A stretch of DNA of 64,000 nucleotides from Myxococcales bacterium (GTDB lineage Bacteria; Myxococcota_A; Polyangia; Haliangiales; Haliangiaceae), in the NCBI GenBank assembly GCA_016717005.1, contig JADJUF010000007.1, positions 502,001 to 566,000 on the forward strand, read 5' to 3'. This document shows, piece by piece, positions 18,959-28,631 of this stretch (positions are counted from its first letter, which is position 1; the number at the start of each line of letters is the position of its first letter). Below the pieces are notes generated by a model that saw only the letters and a list, made by a program, of their open reading frames with translations, made no database searches and was not told where the DNA came from. Made by a program: the position numbers and the translations under genes.

Positions 18959-18964
18959 ATAGTA
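18959..18964 (-). promoter_or_regulatory. -10-like box, polytopic membrane protein
   Basis: TACTAT on the minus strand ends 6 nt before the ATG at 18952. No Shine-Dalgarno sequence is present. Confidence 0.5.
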
Positions 18965-19028
18965 ACGTCGGGGCGGCGGCGGGTGTTCCGGGTGGCCGGC
19001 GTTCGCGCGGCGTGCGAACGTCGCGCCG

Positions 19029-19718
19029 ATGCGCGCCGAGATCGCTTGCCTGCTCGCGCTCGGCGCCTGCGCGGCCCCGCCCACGACCGTGACCGAGCTG
19101 CGCCTGACCGCGCCGGTGGGCGTGGCCGAGCTGGTGCCGGTGCCGGGCGAGGCCCTGACCGTGACCTGGACCGCGACCGCGAGCGGCGCGGCGGAGCTGC
19201 GGCTGACGCTCGCGCCCGGGCGCCCGGGCGATCCGGATGTGGCGCTGGGCGACGTCGACGTCGCGCTGGGCGCGCTGACCTGGGGGCTGCCGGCGCCGGC
19301 GCCGCGGGCCGGCACGTTCCAGATCGTGGCGACGGCCCACGCCGGCGACGACGTCCTCGCCGAGCTCCGCGGCAGCGCGATCGTGATCGTCCAGGGCGTC
19401 GAGTTCCGCGACGCCGAGCTGACCTTCGCGGCGACCGACGTCGAGCGCGACGTGTGGATCACCGCGACCCTGGGCCGGCCGATCGACGTCGAGCTGCGCG
19501 CGACGCCGCGGGGCGCCGCGGCGCCGAGCTACCTGCTGGCGACCACGCACGTCGCCAGCGACCTCGCGCCGATCGGCCGGGTGTTCCGGTGGACCGGCGC
19601 CGCCCTCGACGGCGCCGCGCTGCCGGCGGGCAGCTACGACGTCGCCGTCACCGTCGCGCCCCAGGGTCGCGCCGGCACTTACCAGGCCGGCGGCCTGGTC
19701 GTGCACTGGACGCCGTAG
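19029..19718 (+). CDS. Small beta-rich lipoprotein
   Basis: The protein has 229 residues with a short lipoprotein signal peptide (MRAEIACLLALGAC, lipobox LGAC). The rest is beta-rich: about two immunoglobulin-like modules with alternating hydrophobic strands such as ALTVTWTATASGAAELRLTL and TFQIVATAH. No catalytic motif is seen. Function is unknown; it is exposed in the envelope. It ends 2 nt before the stop codon of the convergent VIT/VWA gene. Confidence 0.7.
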   Translation: MRAEIACLLALGACAAPPTTVTELRLTAPVGVAELVPVPGEALTVTWTATASGAAELRLTLAPGRPGDPDVALGDVDVALGALTWGLPAPAPRAGTFQIVATAHAGDDVLAELRGSAIVIVQGVEFRDAELTFAATDVERDVWITATLGRPIDVELRATPRGAAAPSYLLATTHVASDLAPIGRVFRWTGAALDGAALPAGSYDVAVTVAPQGRAGTYQAGGLVVHWTP

Positions 19719-19720
19719 CG

Positions 19721-22700
19721 CTACAGCGATCGCCGCGCGTCCTGGGCCCACCAGCGCACGCCGTCCCAGCGCACGTGCCACGTGCGGTCGAGGATCTTCT
19801 GCACGGTGACGCGGGCCGCGGCCTTGTCGCCCTGGGCCAGCTCGGTCATGGCCTGGCGCTGCAACCAGGTCGGGTTGGTCGCGTCGATCGCGAACGCCCG
19901 CCGCCACAGGCCTCGCGCCTGGTCGAGCTTGCCGGCGCGCTCGAGCACCTCGGCCGCGCCCTGGAACGACGTGCCCTCGCGCGGCGCCCGATCGATCGGC
20001 GACGACAGGTAGCGCCACGCCTCGTCGTCCTGGCCGACCGCGAGCAACAGCTCGGCCAGCGCGCGCTCGCGCTGGGCGTTGTCGGGATCCATCGCGCGCC
20101 AGTCGCGGCCGGCGGCCAGCGCCGCGGCCACCTCGGCGTCGCGGCTCGCGCCGGTGGCGGCGCGCGCGAGCTGCCCGTGCAGGGCGATCAGCCGGGTGTA
20201 GTCGGCCTGCAGCTGCGCCAGCGCGACCGGCTGGTCGGCCTCGCCGGTCATCGCGCGGTCGAGCAGCGCGGCCGCCTTGCCGGGATCGCCGACCTGCTCG
20301 GCGGTCGCGCTGGCCAGGCGCAGGAGCGCCGGGTGGCCGGGCCGGCGCGCGAGCGCACCGTCGAGGATCGCCTGGGCCTTGGCGGCGCGGCCGGCGTTGA
20401 CCGCGAGCGCGTACAGGCCGCCGACGGTGTCGACGTCGTCGCCGGCCAGCGCGAGCGCGCGATCGAGGCCCGCGTCGAGATCGTCGCCGGGGGTCATCGC
20501 CGCCGCGCGGACGAACGCCAGCACGTGGTCGAGGCGATCGCTGGTGAGCACGCGCTGCCGCCACGCGGTCAGCGCCTGGGTCCAGCCGAGCTGGCCGCGG
20601 GCGCTGCCGACCACCATGCTGTAGGCCTGGTAGTCGATCGTCGGCGGGGCCGCGGCCAGGTCGACGTCGGTCATGAGCGCGATCCAGCGCTCGGCGGCGG
20701 TGCCGGTGCGGCCGCGGTAGCTCGCCAGGTACGCGGCCTCCTGCCGGATCTGGTTGCGGTACGGGCCCACGGCGATCGTGTCGAGCGCGCTCACCACCGC
20801 CGGGTCGTCCCACGCGAACGCGGTGGCCATGCGGATGCCGGCGATCGTGCGCAGCACCTCGCCGCGGCCGCGATCGGCCAGGGCGCGGAACGCCGCCAGC
20901 GCGGCCTTGCGATCGCCGCGGTCCACCGCGGTCAGCACCAGCCGGTGGGCGGCGATCAGGCCGACGGGTCCGTCGGTCGTCGCCAGCTTCGCGAGCGCGT
21001 CGCGGCCGGCGCTGACCAGGCGCAGGTGGTCGACCACGGCGCCGGTCTGGGTGCCGAGCGCGCGGCGCAGGGTCGCCGCGTCGATCCAGCGCGCGCCGCC
21101 GCTGACCAGCGCCAGCTCGGCGGGGGCCAGCGCCCCGGCGCTCACGAGCTCGCCCGCGATCGCGGCCAGCTCGGCCGGGATGCCGAGCGCGAGCGCGGTG
21201 GCGGCGCGCTGGTGCTGGAGGTGCCGCCACGCGTCGGAGCCGGCGGTCGCGGCCGCCGCCTGCTGGCGCGCGAGGGCCAGCGGCGCCAGCGGCAGCTCGA
21301 CCGCGACCGTGGCCGGCCCGGCGTCGTCGACGGTGGCCGCCGGGTCGGCGTGGTAGCGCGCCACCAGCGTGCGTCCGCCGGTGGTCACGGCCCAGCCGTC
21401 GGCGCTCCGGCGCGCGGTCTGGAGCACGCGCACCTCGGCGCCGTCCACCTCGGCCAGCTCGCCGATCACGCCGTCGGCGGTGAGCGTCATGCGCACGGTC
21501 GCGCCGCCGGCCACCGGCGCCAACGCCAGCTGCCGATCGCCGAGCTTGGTGACCCGGTAGAACCGCGCCAGCTGCGCGGGCCGCGGCGGCACCAGCGGCG
21601 TCAGCGTCGCCAGCAGCGCCGGCTCGTGATCACCGACCAGGCGATCGACCCCGACGCCGAACTGCGGATAGCGGAACGCCAGCGTGCTGCCGTCGTAGAC
21701 CTGCGTCTCCTCGACGCCGGTGTCGAGGGTGCGGTGGACGCCCAGGCGACCGCGACCGTCGATCGTCACCTCGGGGTCGCTGCCCCACTGCCAGCGCCCG
21801 GGCGCCAGCGCGGCGCGGGCGCGGGTCAGGACCTCGGCCGCGTCGGGCGCGACCGTGCCGGCGGCGCCGCCGGCCCGCTGCTCGAGCACCTCGGCGGCGT
21901 CGTCGTACGGCGTGCGCGCCAGGCCGGGCAGCCACAGCGTGAGATCGTCGATGCGCCAGTCACCGCTGGACGCCAGGGCGATCGGCATCAGCCGACCGTC
22001 GTTGTAGTAGCGCCACGTCGCCTGCTGGCGCTGCGCGAGTGGCTGGCTGATCGCGGTCGTGCGGTCGCTGGCGCGGCCGACGCTCCGGGTCCGCGCGACG
22101 GGCGGACCGCTGGCGGGCTCGGCCTCGGCGCGCGCCGGCGGCGGCGCCGGCGGCTGGGCCGCGCTCGCGCTCCCGCTCGGCATCGTCGGGGTCGCGGTCG
22201 TGACCGCCCCGGTGTCAGCCCCGGCGCGATCGCCGGCCTTGTCGGCCTCGGTGACGTCGAGCGCGGCGACGACGTCGGTCGGCTTGTAGTCGCCCGAGCT
22301 CTTCGTCCGGTTGTCCTGCGGATCCTCCAGCGCCGCGCCGGCCGACTCGCGATCGCCATCGTCCATGGCCGCGTGCTCGACCGGCATCGGCGCATCGGCG
22401 CGGTCCTTCTTGCCGACCTTGGCCTCCTCGGTCCCAGCGGCCGTGGCCGCGGCCTTGCCGCCGCCGCCGCGGCCGAAGCCGGTGCCGCCGAAGCCATAGC
22501 CGCTGCCCGTACCGCTGCCGTGGCCGATCGTGCCACGCACGCCCAGGCCGATGGTCCCGAACGACTCCTCGCCCGCGAGCCCACCGGCGAGGGCGTCCAG
22601 GCCGAACGCAGCGCCGCCGCCGTCCTCGTAGCGCCACGCCAGCGGCAGCCGCCACACCGGCGCGGTCGCGACCGGGACCGGCGCCACCGCGGTCGCGGCG

Positions 22701-25141
22701 ATCGTCGCCGGCAGCGCGTACGGCGCCCAGGTCGCGCCGGTGCCCTTGCGCACGCCGTACTGCGCGTACATCGCGTCGTTCTCGAGGACGATCAGCGAGG
22801 TGTGCTGCGACAGCAGGAAGTGCTCGGTGCCGAGCGCGACCATCTCGCGCTTGCGCGCGTGGTAGGCCGCGATCGCGCGCTCCTCGTCGGTCGGGCACGG
22901 CGTGCTCGCGCACGGCGCCAGGGCGCGATCGCCCGCGGTCACCAGCGCCTCGAGCCGCCGCTGAGCCCACAGCCGCGGCAGGTAGCCGCCGTCGCCGGGC
23001 GCGCGCGCGGCGCTGGCGAGCGTGATCGTCTGCGACCACGGCTGGCCGCCGGCGTCGCCGCGCAGCGTGACCGCGCGGACGTCGTCCCGGGCCGGCGCGC
23101 GCACGACCAGCTCGATGTCCTCGCCGGCCGCGACCTGGTGGCTGCGCAGGAGCGCGACCGCGTCGGGGCCGGGCCCGTCGAGGGTCGCGGTCAGCCCGGT
23201 CACGCGGGTCGTGTACAGCGACGCCACCAGATCGAGCGAGCGCCACGCCAGGTCGTCGCCCAGATCGATCGCGCTGGCGAGCCCGCCGGTCGCGTCGGCC
23301 AGCGCCGACAGGGTCGTCAGGTCGGCGCCGTCGCCGACGCCGAGGCCGATGAACGTGGCCTTGCCGGCGATCGCGTCGCGCAGCTCGTCGATCGTGCGGC
23401 GCTCGCCGGTGGCGGTGCCATCACCGACGTAGACCACGTACCCGGGCTGCCCGTCGAGCAGCGTGACCGCGCCGGCCAGCGCCTCGGCCAGGTCGGTCTC
23501 GCCGAGGCCCGCGTCCCGGCCGAGGAACTCGGCCAGCGCCCGGCGATCGATCGCCATCGCGTCGCGCCACGGCCCGAACCGCCGATGGGTCGCGTCGAAC
23601 GCGATCACCATCACCTGGTCGTGCTCGTCGATGTCGTCGATCAGGTGATCGACCAGCGCGGCCTGCGCGCGCAGCTCGGTCGGGCCGCGCGAGGCGCTGG
23701 TGTCGTCGAGGATGATCCAGCGGCTCGGCCGCGCGGCCACGGCCGCGGTCGGCATCGTCGGGCGCGCGCGGACCAGCACGTAGCGCTGGGCGTCGGCGAT
23801 CGTCGTCGCGACCGCCACCGCCGGCGCGGGCTGGCGCACGCGCAGCACCAGCGAGTCGCCGAGCGTGGCCTTGGTCGCGCGGTAGCTCACGGCGGCGTCC
23901 GCGCCGACCGCGCGCACGTCGACCGCGTGGCTGGGCGAGGTGATCTCGCACGCCGCGCAGCCGATCACGTTGACCTGCATCGCGACCTCGCCGACCGGCT
24001 GATCGAGCTCGGGCAGCGGCACGGTCAAGGTCAGGTCGTCGTACGTGCGCGCGAGCGGCTGCGTGTACGCCAGCACGACGCGCTTGTCCTGGTGCGGCGG
24101 CAGCGGGAAGATCCGCATCGACACCTTGCTCGCGCCCATCTGCTCGAGCAGCGCCGGATCGCGCCGCTGGTAGACGATGTCCTCGTAGATCCGGCGCGCG
24201 GCCATGCGCTCGACGACCGCCGACTCCATCAGCTTGCCGTCGACGTACATCGCCAGCCGCGACACCGCCGCGCCCGGCGGCAGCGCGAACTTGTAGACGC
24301 CCTCGAGCGTCTGATCCTGCGGGTTGTGGAAGGTCTGGTCGAGCGCGACCCGCGCCACCTGGTTCTCGAGGTGGACGTCGAGGGTGAACGCGCTCATCGG
24401 CAGCGGGAACTCCTGGTCCTGCCAAGCCGGGTTGCGCGCCACCAGCGCGCCCGAGCGCATCGGCCCGGCGTCGGGCCGCTCGTCCTTGCGGCGACGCTCG
24501 GCGACCCAGCTCACCAGGTGCGACAGGCGCGGCGCCGGGCCCCGGGTCGGCCGCACGCCCTGCTGCATCACGCCCTGCTCGCCGGCGTGGAGCACCTCCT
24601 CGGCCCCGCCCGAGCGCAGCGCGACCACGCCGCGCAGGACCGACGTGGTCGTGCGGTCGGCCAGGGCCTCGACCAGGAACCGGGTGCCGAGCACCGACAG
24701 CTGGCCGCCGCGGGTCTCGACCTGGAACGTGCCCTGGCCCGGCGCCACGTCGAGCAGCACCGCGCCCTCGACCCGGACCCGACGCGGCCCCAGCTCGGTG
24801 AGCGAGCCGCCGGCGCCGAGCTCGGCCTTGCTGCCGTCGGCCAGGACGATCGCGTCGGCCTTGGCGCCCGGCGTGGTCGGCGCGCTGATCGTGCGCCCGT
24901 CGCCGCCGCCGCCGCCGCCGCCCACGACGTTCGCGATCACCATCGCGCCCGCGGCCGCGGCCACCAGGCCCCAGCCGGCGATCGCCACCGGCGATCGCCG
25001 CGGCCGGTCGTGGCCGTGGCGGGCCAGCAGGCGCGCGCGCATGCGGGCCCGGGCCTCGGGGCTGGGCGCCTCGGGGCCGGCGCCGGCGAGGAGCGTGGTC
25101 AGGTTCTGCTCGAGGACGTCGTCGTCGCGATCGGTGGTCAT
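19721..25141 (-). CDS. Giant FecR / VIT / VWA / TPR membrane protein
   Basis: The protein has 1806 residues. A short cytoplasmic N-terminus (about 1-50) precedes one membrane helix at about 52-71. A FecR-like domain (about 93-175) contains TFQVETRGGQLSVLGTRF. A VIT domain spans about 245-375. A von Willebrand A domain has an intact MIDAS DTSAS at 480-484. A Gly-rich linker follows, then a C-terminal region of TPR-like helical repeats (about the last 400 residues). Its ATG overlaps the stop of the ECF sigma factor by 4 nt. By analogy with FecI/FecR, the N-terminus probably regulates that sigma factor, and the large extracytoplasmic part senses or assembles something. That role is inference. 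The ligand is unknown. Confidence 0.85.
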   Translation of the reverse strand: MTTDRDDDVLEQNLTTLLAGAGPEAPSPEARARMRARLLARHGHDRPRRSPVAIAGWGLVAAAAGAMVIANVVGGGGGGGDGRTISAPTTPGAKADAIVLADGSKAELGAGGSLTELGPRRVRVEGAVLLDVAPGQGTFQVETRGGQLSVLGTRFLVEALADRTTTSVLRGVVALRSGGAEEVLHAGEQGVMQQGVRPTRGPAPRLSHLVSWVAERRRKDERPDAGPMRSGALVARNPAWQDQEFPLPMSAFTLDVHLENQVARVALDQTFHNPQDQTLEGVYKFALPPGAAVSRLAMYVDGKLMESAVVERMAARRIYEDIVYQRRDPALLEQMGASKVSMRIFPLPPHQDKRVVLAYTQPLARTYDDLTLTVPLPELDQPVGEVAMQVNVIGCAACEITSPSHAVDVRAVGADAAVSYRATKATLGDSLVLRVRQPAPAVAVATTIADAQRYVLVRARPTMPTAAVAARPSRWIILDDTSASRGPTELRAQAALVDHLIDDIDEHDQVMVIAFDATHRRFGPWRDAMAIDRRALAEFLGRDAGLGETDLAEALAGAVTLLDGQPGYVVYVGDGTATGERRTIDELRDAIAGKATFIGLGVGDGADLTTLSALADATGGLASAIDLGDDLAWRSLDLVASLYTTRVTGLTATLDGPGPDAVALLRSHQVAAGEDIELVVRAPARDDVRAVTLRGDAGGQPWSQTITLASAARAPGDGGYLPRLWAQRRLEALVTAGDRALAPCASTPCPTDEERAIAAYHARKREMVALGTEHFLLSQHTSLIVLENDAMYAQYGVRKGTGATWAPYALPATIAATAVAPVPVATAPVWRLPLAWRYEDGGGAAFGLDALAGGLAGEESFGTIGLGVRGTIGHGSGTGSGYGFGGTGFGRGGGGKAAATAAGTEEAKVGKKDRADAPMPVEHAAMDDGDRESAGAALEDPQDNRTKSSGDYKPTDVVAALDVTEADKAGDRAGADTGAVTTATPTMPSGSASAAQPPAPPPARAEAEPASGPPVARTRSVGRASDRTTAISQPLAQRQQATWRYYNDGRLMPIALASSGDWRIDDLTLWLPGLARTPYDDAAEVLEQRAGGAAGTVAPDAAEVLTRARAALAPGRWQWGSDPEVTIDGRGRLGVHRTLDTGVEETQVYDGSTLAFRYPQFGVGVDRLVGDHEPALLATLTPLVPPRPAQLARFYRVTKLGDRQLALAPVAGGATVRMTLTADGVIGELAEVDGAEVRVLQTARRSADGWAVTTGGRTLVARYHADPAATVDDAGPATVAVELPLAPLALARQQAAAATAGSDAWRHLQHQRAATALALGIPAELAAIAGELVSAGALAPAELALVSGGARWIDAATLRRALGTQTGAVVDHLRLVSAGRDALAKLATTDGPVGLIAAHRLVLTAVDRGDRKAALAAFRALADRGRGEVLRTIAGIRMATAFAWDDPAVVSALDTIAVGPYRNQIRQEAAYLASYRGRTGTAAERWIALMTDVDLAAAPPTIDYQAYSMVVGSARGQLGWTQALTAWRQRVLTSDRLDHVLAFVRAAAMTPGDDLDAGLDRALALAGDDVDTVGGLYALAVNAGRAAKAQAILDGALARRPGHPALLRLASATAEQVGDPGKAAALLDRAMTGEADQPVALAQLQADYTRLIALHGQLARAATGASRDAEVAAALAAGRDWRAMDPDNAQRERALAELLLAVGQDDEAWRYLSSPIDRAPREGTSFQGAAEVLERAGKLDQARGLWRRAFAIDATNPTWLQRQAMTELAQGDKAAARVTVQKILDRTWHVRWDGVRWWAQDARRSL

Positions 25142-25773
25142 GGCTGCACCTCGCTGAGCGCGTGGCCCAGGGTCGAGAAGGTCTCCTTGAAGGCGCGGCG
25201 AGCCCGGGCCAGGAGCGACTTGGCGGCGTCGACCGACACCCCCAGATCCGCCGCCAGGTCTTCGAGGCTCTTGCCGTCGACGTACTTGCTCGCCAGCGCG
25301 GTGCGGTACTGCTCCGGCAGGTGGGCGATCGTCATGTTCACGAGGTCGCGGGTCTCGGCCCGGGCGATCACGTCGCCCGGCAGCGGCGACCGCGCCAGCG
25401 CGTCGTAGATCTGCGCCAGGGACGCGTCGATGCGATCCCAGCGGGCCGCGACCTCGTCGGCGCGGCGGTGGTGGCGCAGGTGATCGCGGATCACGTTGCG
25501 CGACAGCGTCGTCAGCCACGAGCCGAGCGAGCCGCGCGCCGGATCGTAGTCGTCGACCCGGCCGAGCGCGGCCGCGAAGGTGTCCTGGACGATGTCCTCG
25601 GCCAGGCTGGCGTCCTTGCCGGCGCGGTAGAACACGAACGCGTACAGGCCGTCGACGTGCTCGTCGTACAGGCGGCTGAGCGCGTCCTTGTCACCGGCGG
25701 CGGCGGCGCGCAGGAGCGCGTCCGGGCCGCGGCGAAACAGGCGTGTCAGCACGCTGGCAAGCGGTAGGCTCAT
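25138..25773 (-). CDS. ECF-type RNA polymerase sigma factor
   Basis: The protein has 211 residues. Region 2 includes LYAFVFYRAGKDASLAEDIVQDTFAAAL, and region 4 includes LPEQYRTALASKYVDGKSLEDLAADLGVS with a helix-turn-helix. The spacing fits group 4 (ECF) sigma factors. The ATG at 25773 is preceded by GAGGGG at good spacing; the longer upstream frame is not needed. Co-translation with the FecR-containing giant protein suggests that protein is its regulator. Targets are unknown; autoregulation is common in such pairs. Confidence 0.92.
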   Translation of the reverse strand: MSLPLASVLTRLFRRGPDALLRAAAAGDKDALSRLYDEHVDGLYAFVFYRAGKDASLAEDIVQDTFAAALGRVDDYDPARGSLGSWLTTLSRNVIRDHLRHHRRADEVAARWDRIDASLAQIYDALARSPLPGDVIARAETRDLVNMTIAHLPEQYRTALASKYVDGKSLEDLAADLGVSVDAAKSLLARARRAFKETFSTLGHALSEVQP

Positions 25774-25830
25774 GGGGTCCCCTCGATCGTGTGCGCCCGC
25801 GCGCGGGCGGCCGTAGCCGGTCCTCGGTCC

Positions 25831-27151
25831 ATGCAGTCCCAACTGTCAGCCACGCCGCCCGAGGTGTCGCCCGGATCGCCGCGCGAACCGGCGCCGCCGG
25901 CCGGGCAACGATCCCGACCGGTTGCTGGTCCAACGGGGGTGCGGTTCGGGCCCCTCGCCGTGCTGGCGTCGGTCATCGCTCACGTCGGGCTGATGGCCTG
26001 GGTCGCCAGCGTCGACCCGCCGGCGCCCCGACCACGTCCGACGCCGACCACGGTGACCGTGCTCGACGCGCCGCCGCCGTCGACGCCGATCGACATCGCG
26101 CTGGTGAGCCTGCCGGCCGCGACCGGGCCGGCGCCGGCGGTCCCGCCCGCCGCGATCGCCCCGCCGCCGAGCGCGCGCCCGCGCGCGGCGACCGCGCCCG
26201 CGATCAGCACCGGCGCGACCGCGGTGCCCGAGCCCGGCGCCGGGGTCGAGGTCGGCCCGCCCGGCGCGGCCAGCGGCGAGCCCACCGGCCCGACCGACCG
26301 GCGGCGCCGACGGCACCGGCATCCTCGACATGCGCCGCCCGCCCGCGGTCGATCTATCGCCCCGGGCCGTGGCCGAGCGCGCCCACGTCACCGGCGGCGC
26401 CCCGCCGCCGCCCCGGGCCCGGCCCACCGGCGAGCTCGCCCCGTCCGGCCACGGCACCTTCCGCTCGGACCAGCCCGGCTTCACCGCCAAGGTCGCGCGC
26501 AACGGCGAGGTCACGTTCGAGGACGCCGCCGCGTTCTCGTACCACTTCCCGATCGTCGACATCGCGCCCGAGCTGCCGCACATCATCGGGCGCAAGCTCG
26601 AGAGCTACTACAACGACCCCTGGGCCGACGTCCGCGCCGCCAACCGCGATCCCAACCACGGCGAGGGCGTCGACGTGCCGCTGCCGCTGCGCCCCGACGA
26701 CGCCGACGACAAGGCCGTGATCGTGCCGATCGTCGGCGGCACGATGGAGCTCACCGACTACGTCATGCGCAAGGGCGGCATCGATCCCTACGCCTCGGCC
26801 AAGCGCGACTTCCTCGAGCGCACCCGCGCCGAGCGCCTCGAGCTGCGCGCCGCCGACGAGGCCCGCCAGCTCAAGGGCGCCCTCGCCACCGCGCGCGCCC
26901 ACGCCGCCCGCGCCTGGGCCCGCGCCGACCTCGACGCCGCCGCCCGCCGGATCGCGCTGTTCGAGCTCTGGGACGACGCCGCCGAGGACGGCCCGCCCGC
27001 GCTCGTCGCCGCCGGCGACGCCGCCCGCCTCGGCGTGCTCGGCTTCATCCGCAGCCACCTCCCCGCCGGCAGCCCCGACGCCTTCACCGCCGCCGAGCTC
27101 GCGACCCTCAACGCCCGCCGCCTGTCGAAGCAGCCGTTCGCGCCGTACTGA
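25831..27151 (+). CDS. TonB-like membrane-anchored protein, frameshifted
   Basis: The gene is divergent from the sigma factor, 57 bp away. The N-terminus has a TonB-like anchor (about 39-61, FGPLAVLASVIAHVGLMAW), then a Pro/Ala linker (TPTTVTVLDAPPPSTPIDIALV). After residue 155 or so the frame shifts: GGADGTGILDMRRPPAVDL and the rest of the protein are in the +1 frame. Removing one base at 26299-26300 (GACCGGCGG) gives 439 continuous residues. The C-terminal part (SGHGTFRSDQPGFTAKV ... SKQPFAPY) is not the classical TonB fold, and I do not recognise it. Localisation would be inner membrane to periplasm. The neighbourhood suggests that it belongs to the sigma/FecR-VIT system. Confidence 0.65.
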
Positions 27152-27175
27152 GCTTCGCGGGAGCGTGTCGGCGCG

Positions 27176-27733
27176 CTACGCGTCCCGCAGCAGATCGGCC
27201 AGGGTCAGCGGCGGCAACGCGACTGCGGCCGGGACGATCGGCGCGCCCTCGGGGTGGGTCGTGATCGAGCCCCAGGCTCCGGCGTCGCGCGCGCGGTGCA
27301 CCACCACCACGCGGCGCATCAGGTCGATCACCCAGTACTCATCGACCTCGCTCTCGGCGTAGAGCGCCGCCTTGGCGCCGAGGTCGTAGTCGACCGAGGT
27401 CTCGGCCACCTCGATCACCAGCGCGGCGGCGGCGGGGTGCGCCTCGCGGTACGAACGCCGGGCGACGATCGCCAGGTCCGGCTCTGGCTCGGAGTCGTCC
27501 GCGCACGCCAGCGGCTGCTGGCTGCGCACCATGAGGTCCGCCGCCAGGGCCCGCACCAGGCGTTCGGTCAGCGCCGTCACCACCGCGCTGTGCGCGCTCC
27601 CGATCGGACTCATCGTCACCAACTCTCCCCGGACCAGCTCCACGTGCTCGCCGTGGAACAGCCCCGCCCTCACCATCTGGTCGTACTCGCCGCGCCGGAG
27701 CCTCCGTCGCGCCCGACCATCGAGTGCCACCAT
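27176..27733 (-). CDS. Uma2 family (DUF820) PD-(D/E)XK-like protein, copy 1
   Basis: The protein has 185 residues. It has the Uma2 restriction-endonuclease-like core: GEHVELVRGELVTMSPIG, then EPEPDLAIV and ALVIEVAETSVDYDLGAKAALYAESEVDEYWVID. The Asp of PDLAIV and the E-V-x motif are the expected metal ligands. These proteins are abundant in cyanobacteria and other large genomes, and no cellular role is established. A near-identical paralogue lies at 31979-32536, and the similarity extends into the promoter. It is divergent from deoD. Confidence 0.88.
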   Translation of the reverse strand: MVALDGRARRRLRRGEYDQMVRAGLFHGEHVELVRGELVTMSPIGSAHSAVVTALTERLVRALAADLMVRSQQPLACADDSEPEPDLAIVARRSYREAHPAAAALVIEVAETSVDYDLGAKAALYAESEVDEYWVIDLMRRVVVVHRARDAGAWGSITTHPEGAPIVPAAVALPPLTLADLLRDA

Positions 27734-27739
27734 CCGATC

Positions 27740-27745
27740 AGGCTA
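27740..27745 (-). promoter_or_regulatory. -10-like box, Uma2 copy 1
   Basis: TAGCCT on the minus strand ends 6 nt before the ATG at 27733. The same box and spacing are conserved at Uma2 copy 2. Confidence 0.5.
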
Positions 27746-27849
27746 GCAGCGCGGCCCGGGGCGGCCAAGCGGCACCAGGCCTGCGGCCGATCCGCGGGCC
27801 GCCGGACGGGCGCGAACACCGCCCGCGCGCGCGCCCGACGCGCCTCCGG

Positions 27850-27855
27850 TACCGT
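27850..27855 (+). promoter_or_regulatory. -10-like box, deoD
   Basis: TACCGT ends 6 nt before the ATG at 27862. No Shine-Dalgarno sequence is present. Confidence 0.5.
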
Positions 27856-27861
27856 CGGGCC

Positions 27862-28572
27862 ATGACCGTCCACCTCGAGGCCCAGCCCGGCGACATCGCG
27901 CCGGTCGTGCTCCTGCCCGGCGATCCGCTGCGCGCGCAGTTCGTCGCCGAGCAGTTCCTCACCGGCGCGACCTGCCACAACCGCGTGCGCAACGCGCTCG
28001 GCTACACCGGGCGCTTCCGCGACCACCGGGTGTCGGTGCAGAGCACCGGCATGGGCATGCCGTCGTGCGCGATCTACGCCCACGAGCTCCTCGCCGACTA
28101 CGGCGCGCGCGTGCTGATCCGCATCGGCACCTGCGGCGCGCTGCAGCCCGACCTCGAGCTCGGCGACGTGGTGCTGGCGATGAGCGCGTCGACCGACTCG
28201 GCGATGATCCGCCATCGCTTCGGCGGCATGGACTACGCGCCGACCGCGAGCTTCGAGCTGCTGCGCCGCGCCGCCGACCTCGGCGCCACCCTGCCGCGCC
28301 CGCCCCGGGTCGGGCCGGTCCTCACCAGCGACACGTTCTACGCCGCGCGCGACGACTGGTGGAAGGCCTGGGCCGAGCACGGCGTGCTCGCCGCCGAGAT
28401 GGAGACGGCCGCGCTCTACACGCTCGCCGCGAAGGCCGGCGCCCGCGCGCTGTCGATCCTCACCGTCAGCGATCACGTCCTCACCGGCGCCCACACCACG
28501 CCCGCCGAGCGCCAGCGCGGCTTCGCGCGCATGGTCGAGCTGGCCCTCGAGCTGGCGGCCCAGGTCGCGTAG
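27862..28572 (+). CDS. deoD: Purine nucleoside phosphorylase, DeoD type
   Basis: The protein has 236 residues, matching hexameric DeoD. Motifs in order are VLLPGDPLRAQF (phosphate site), STGMGMPS, RIGTCGAL, EMETAALYTLAAKAG (ribose and base contacts) and the catalytic Asp in TVSDHVLTGAHT. It cleaves purine ribo- and deoxyribonucleosides with phosphate in salvage. A second copy of the last 114 codons lies 1.24 kb downstream. Confidence 0.95.
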   Translation: MTVHLEAQPGDIAPVVLLPGDPLRAQFVAEQFLTGATCHNRVRNALGYTGRFRDHRVSVQSTGMGMPSCAIYAHELLADYGARVLIRIGTCGALQPDLELGDVVLAMSASTDSAMIRHRFGGMDYAPTASFELLRRAADLGATLPRPPRVGPVLTSDTFYAARDDWWKAWAEHGVLAAEMETAALYTLAAKAGARALSILTVSDHVLTGAHTTPAERQRGFARMVELALELAAQVA

Positions 28573-28631
28573 CGCCGCCGGCGGAACACGCCGCGCGCGG
28601 CCGAGGAGTCGGCCGGTGATCGGCGACCTCC

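Noticed and set aside
18983..25408. 2141-codon plus-strand reading frame
   Set aside because: It is antisense to the FecR/VIT/VWA gene and sigma gene, has biased Arg/Gly composition and no domains. It is an artefact of high G+C.
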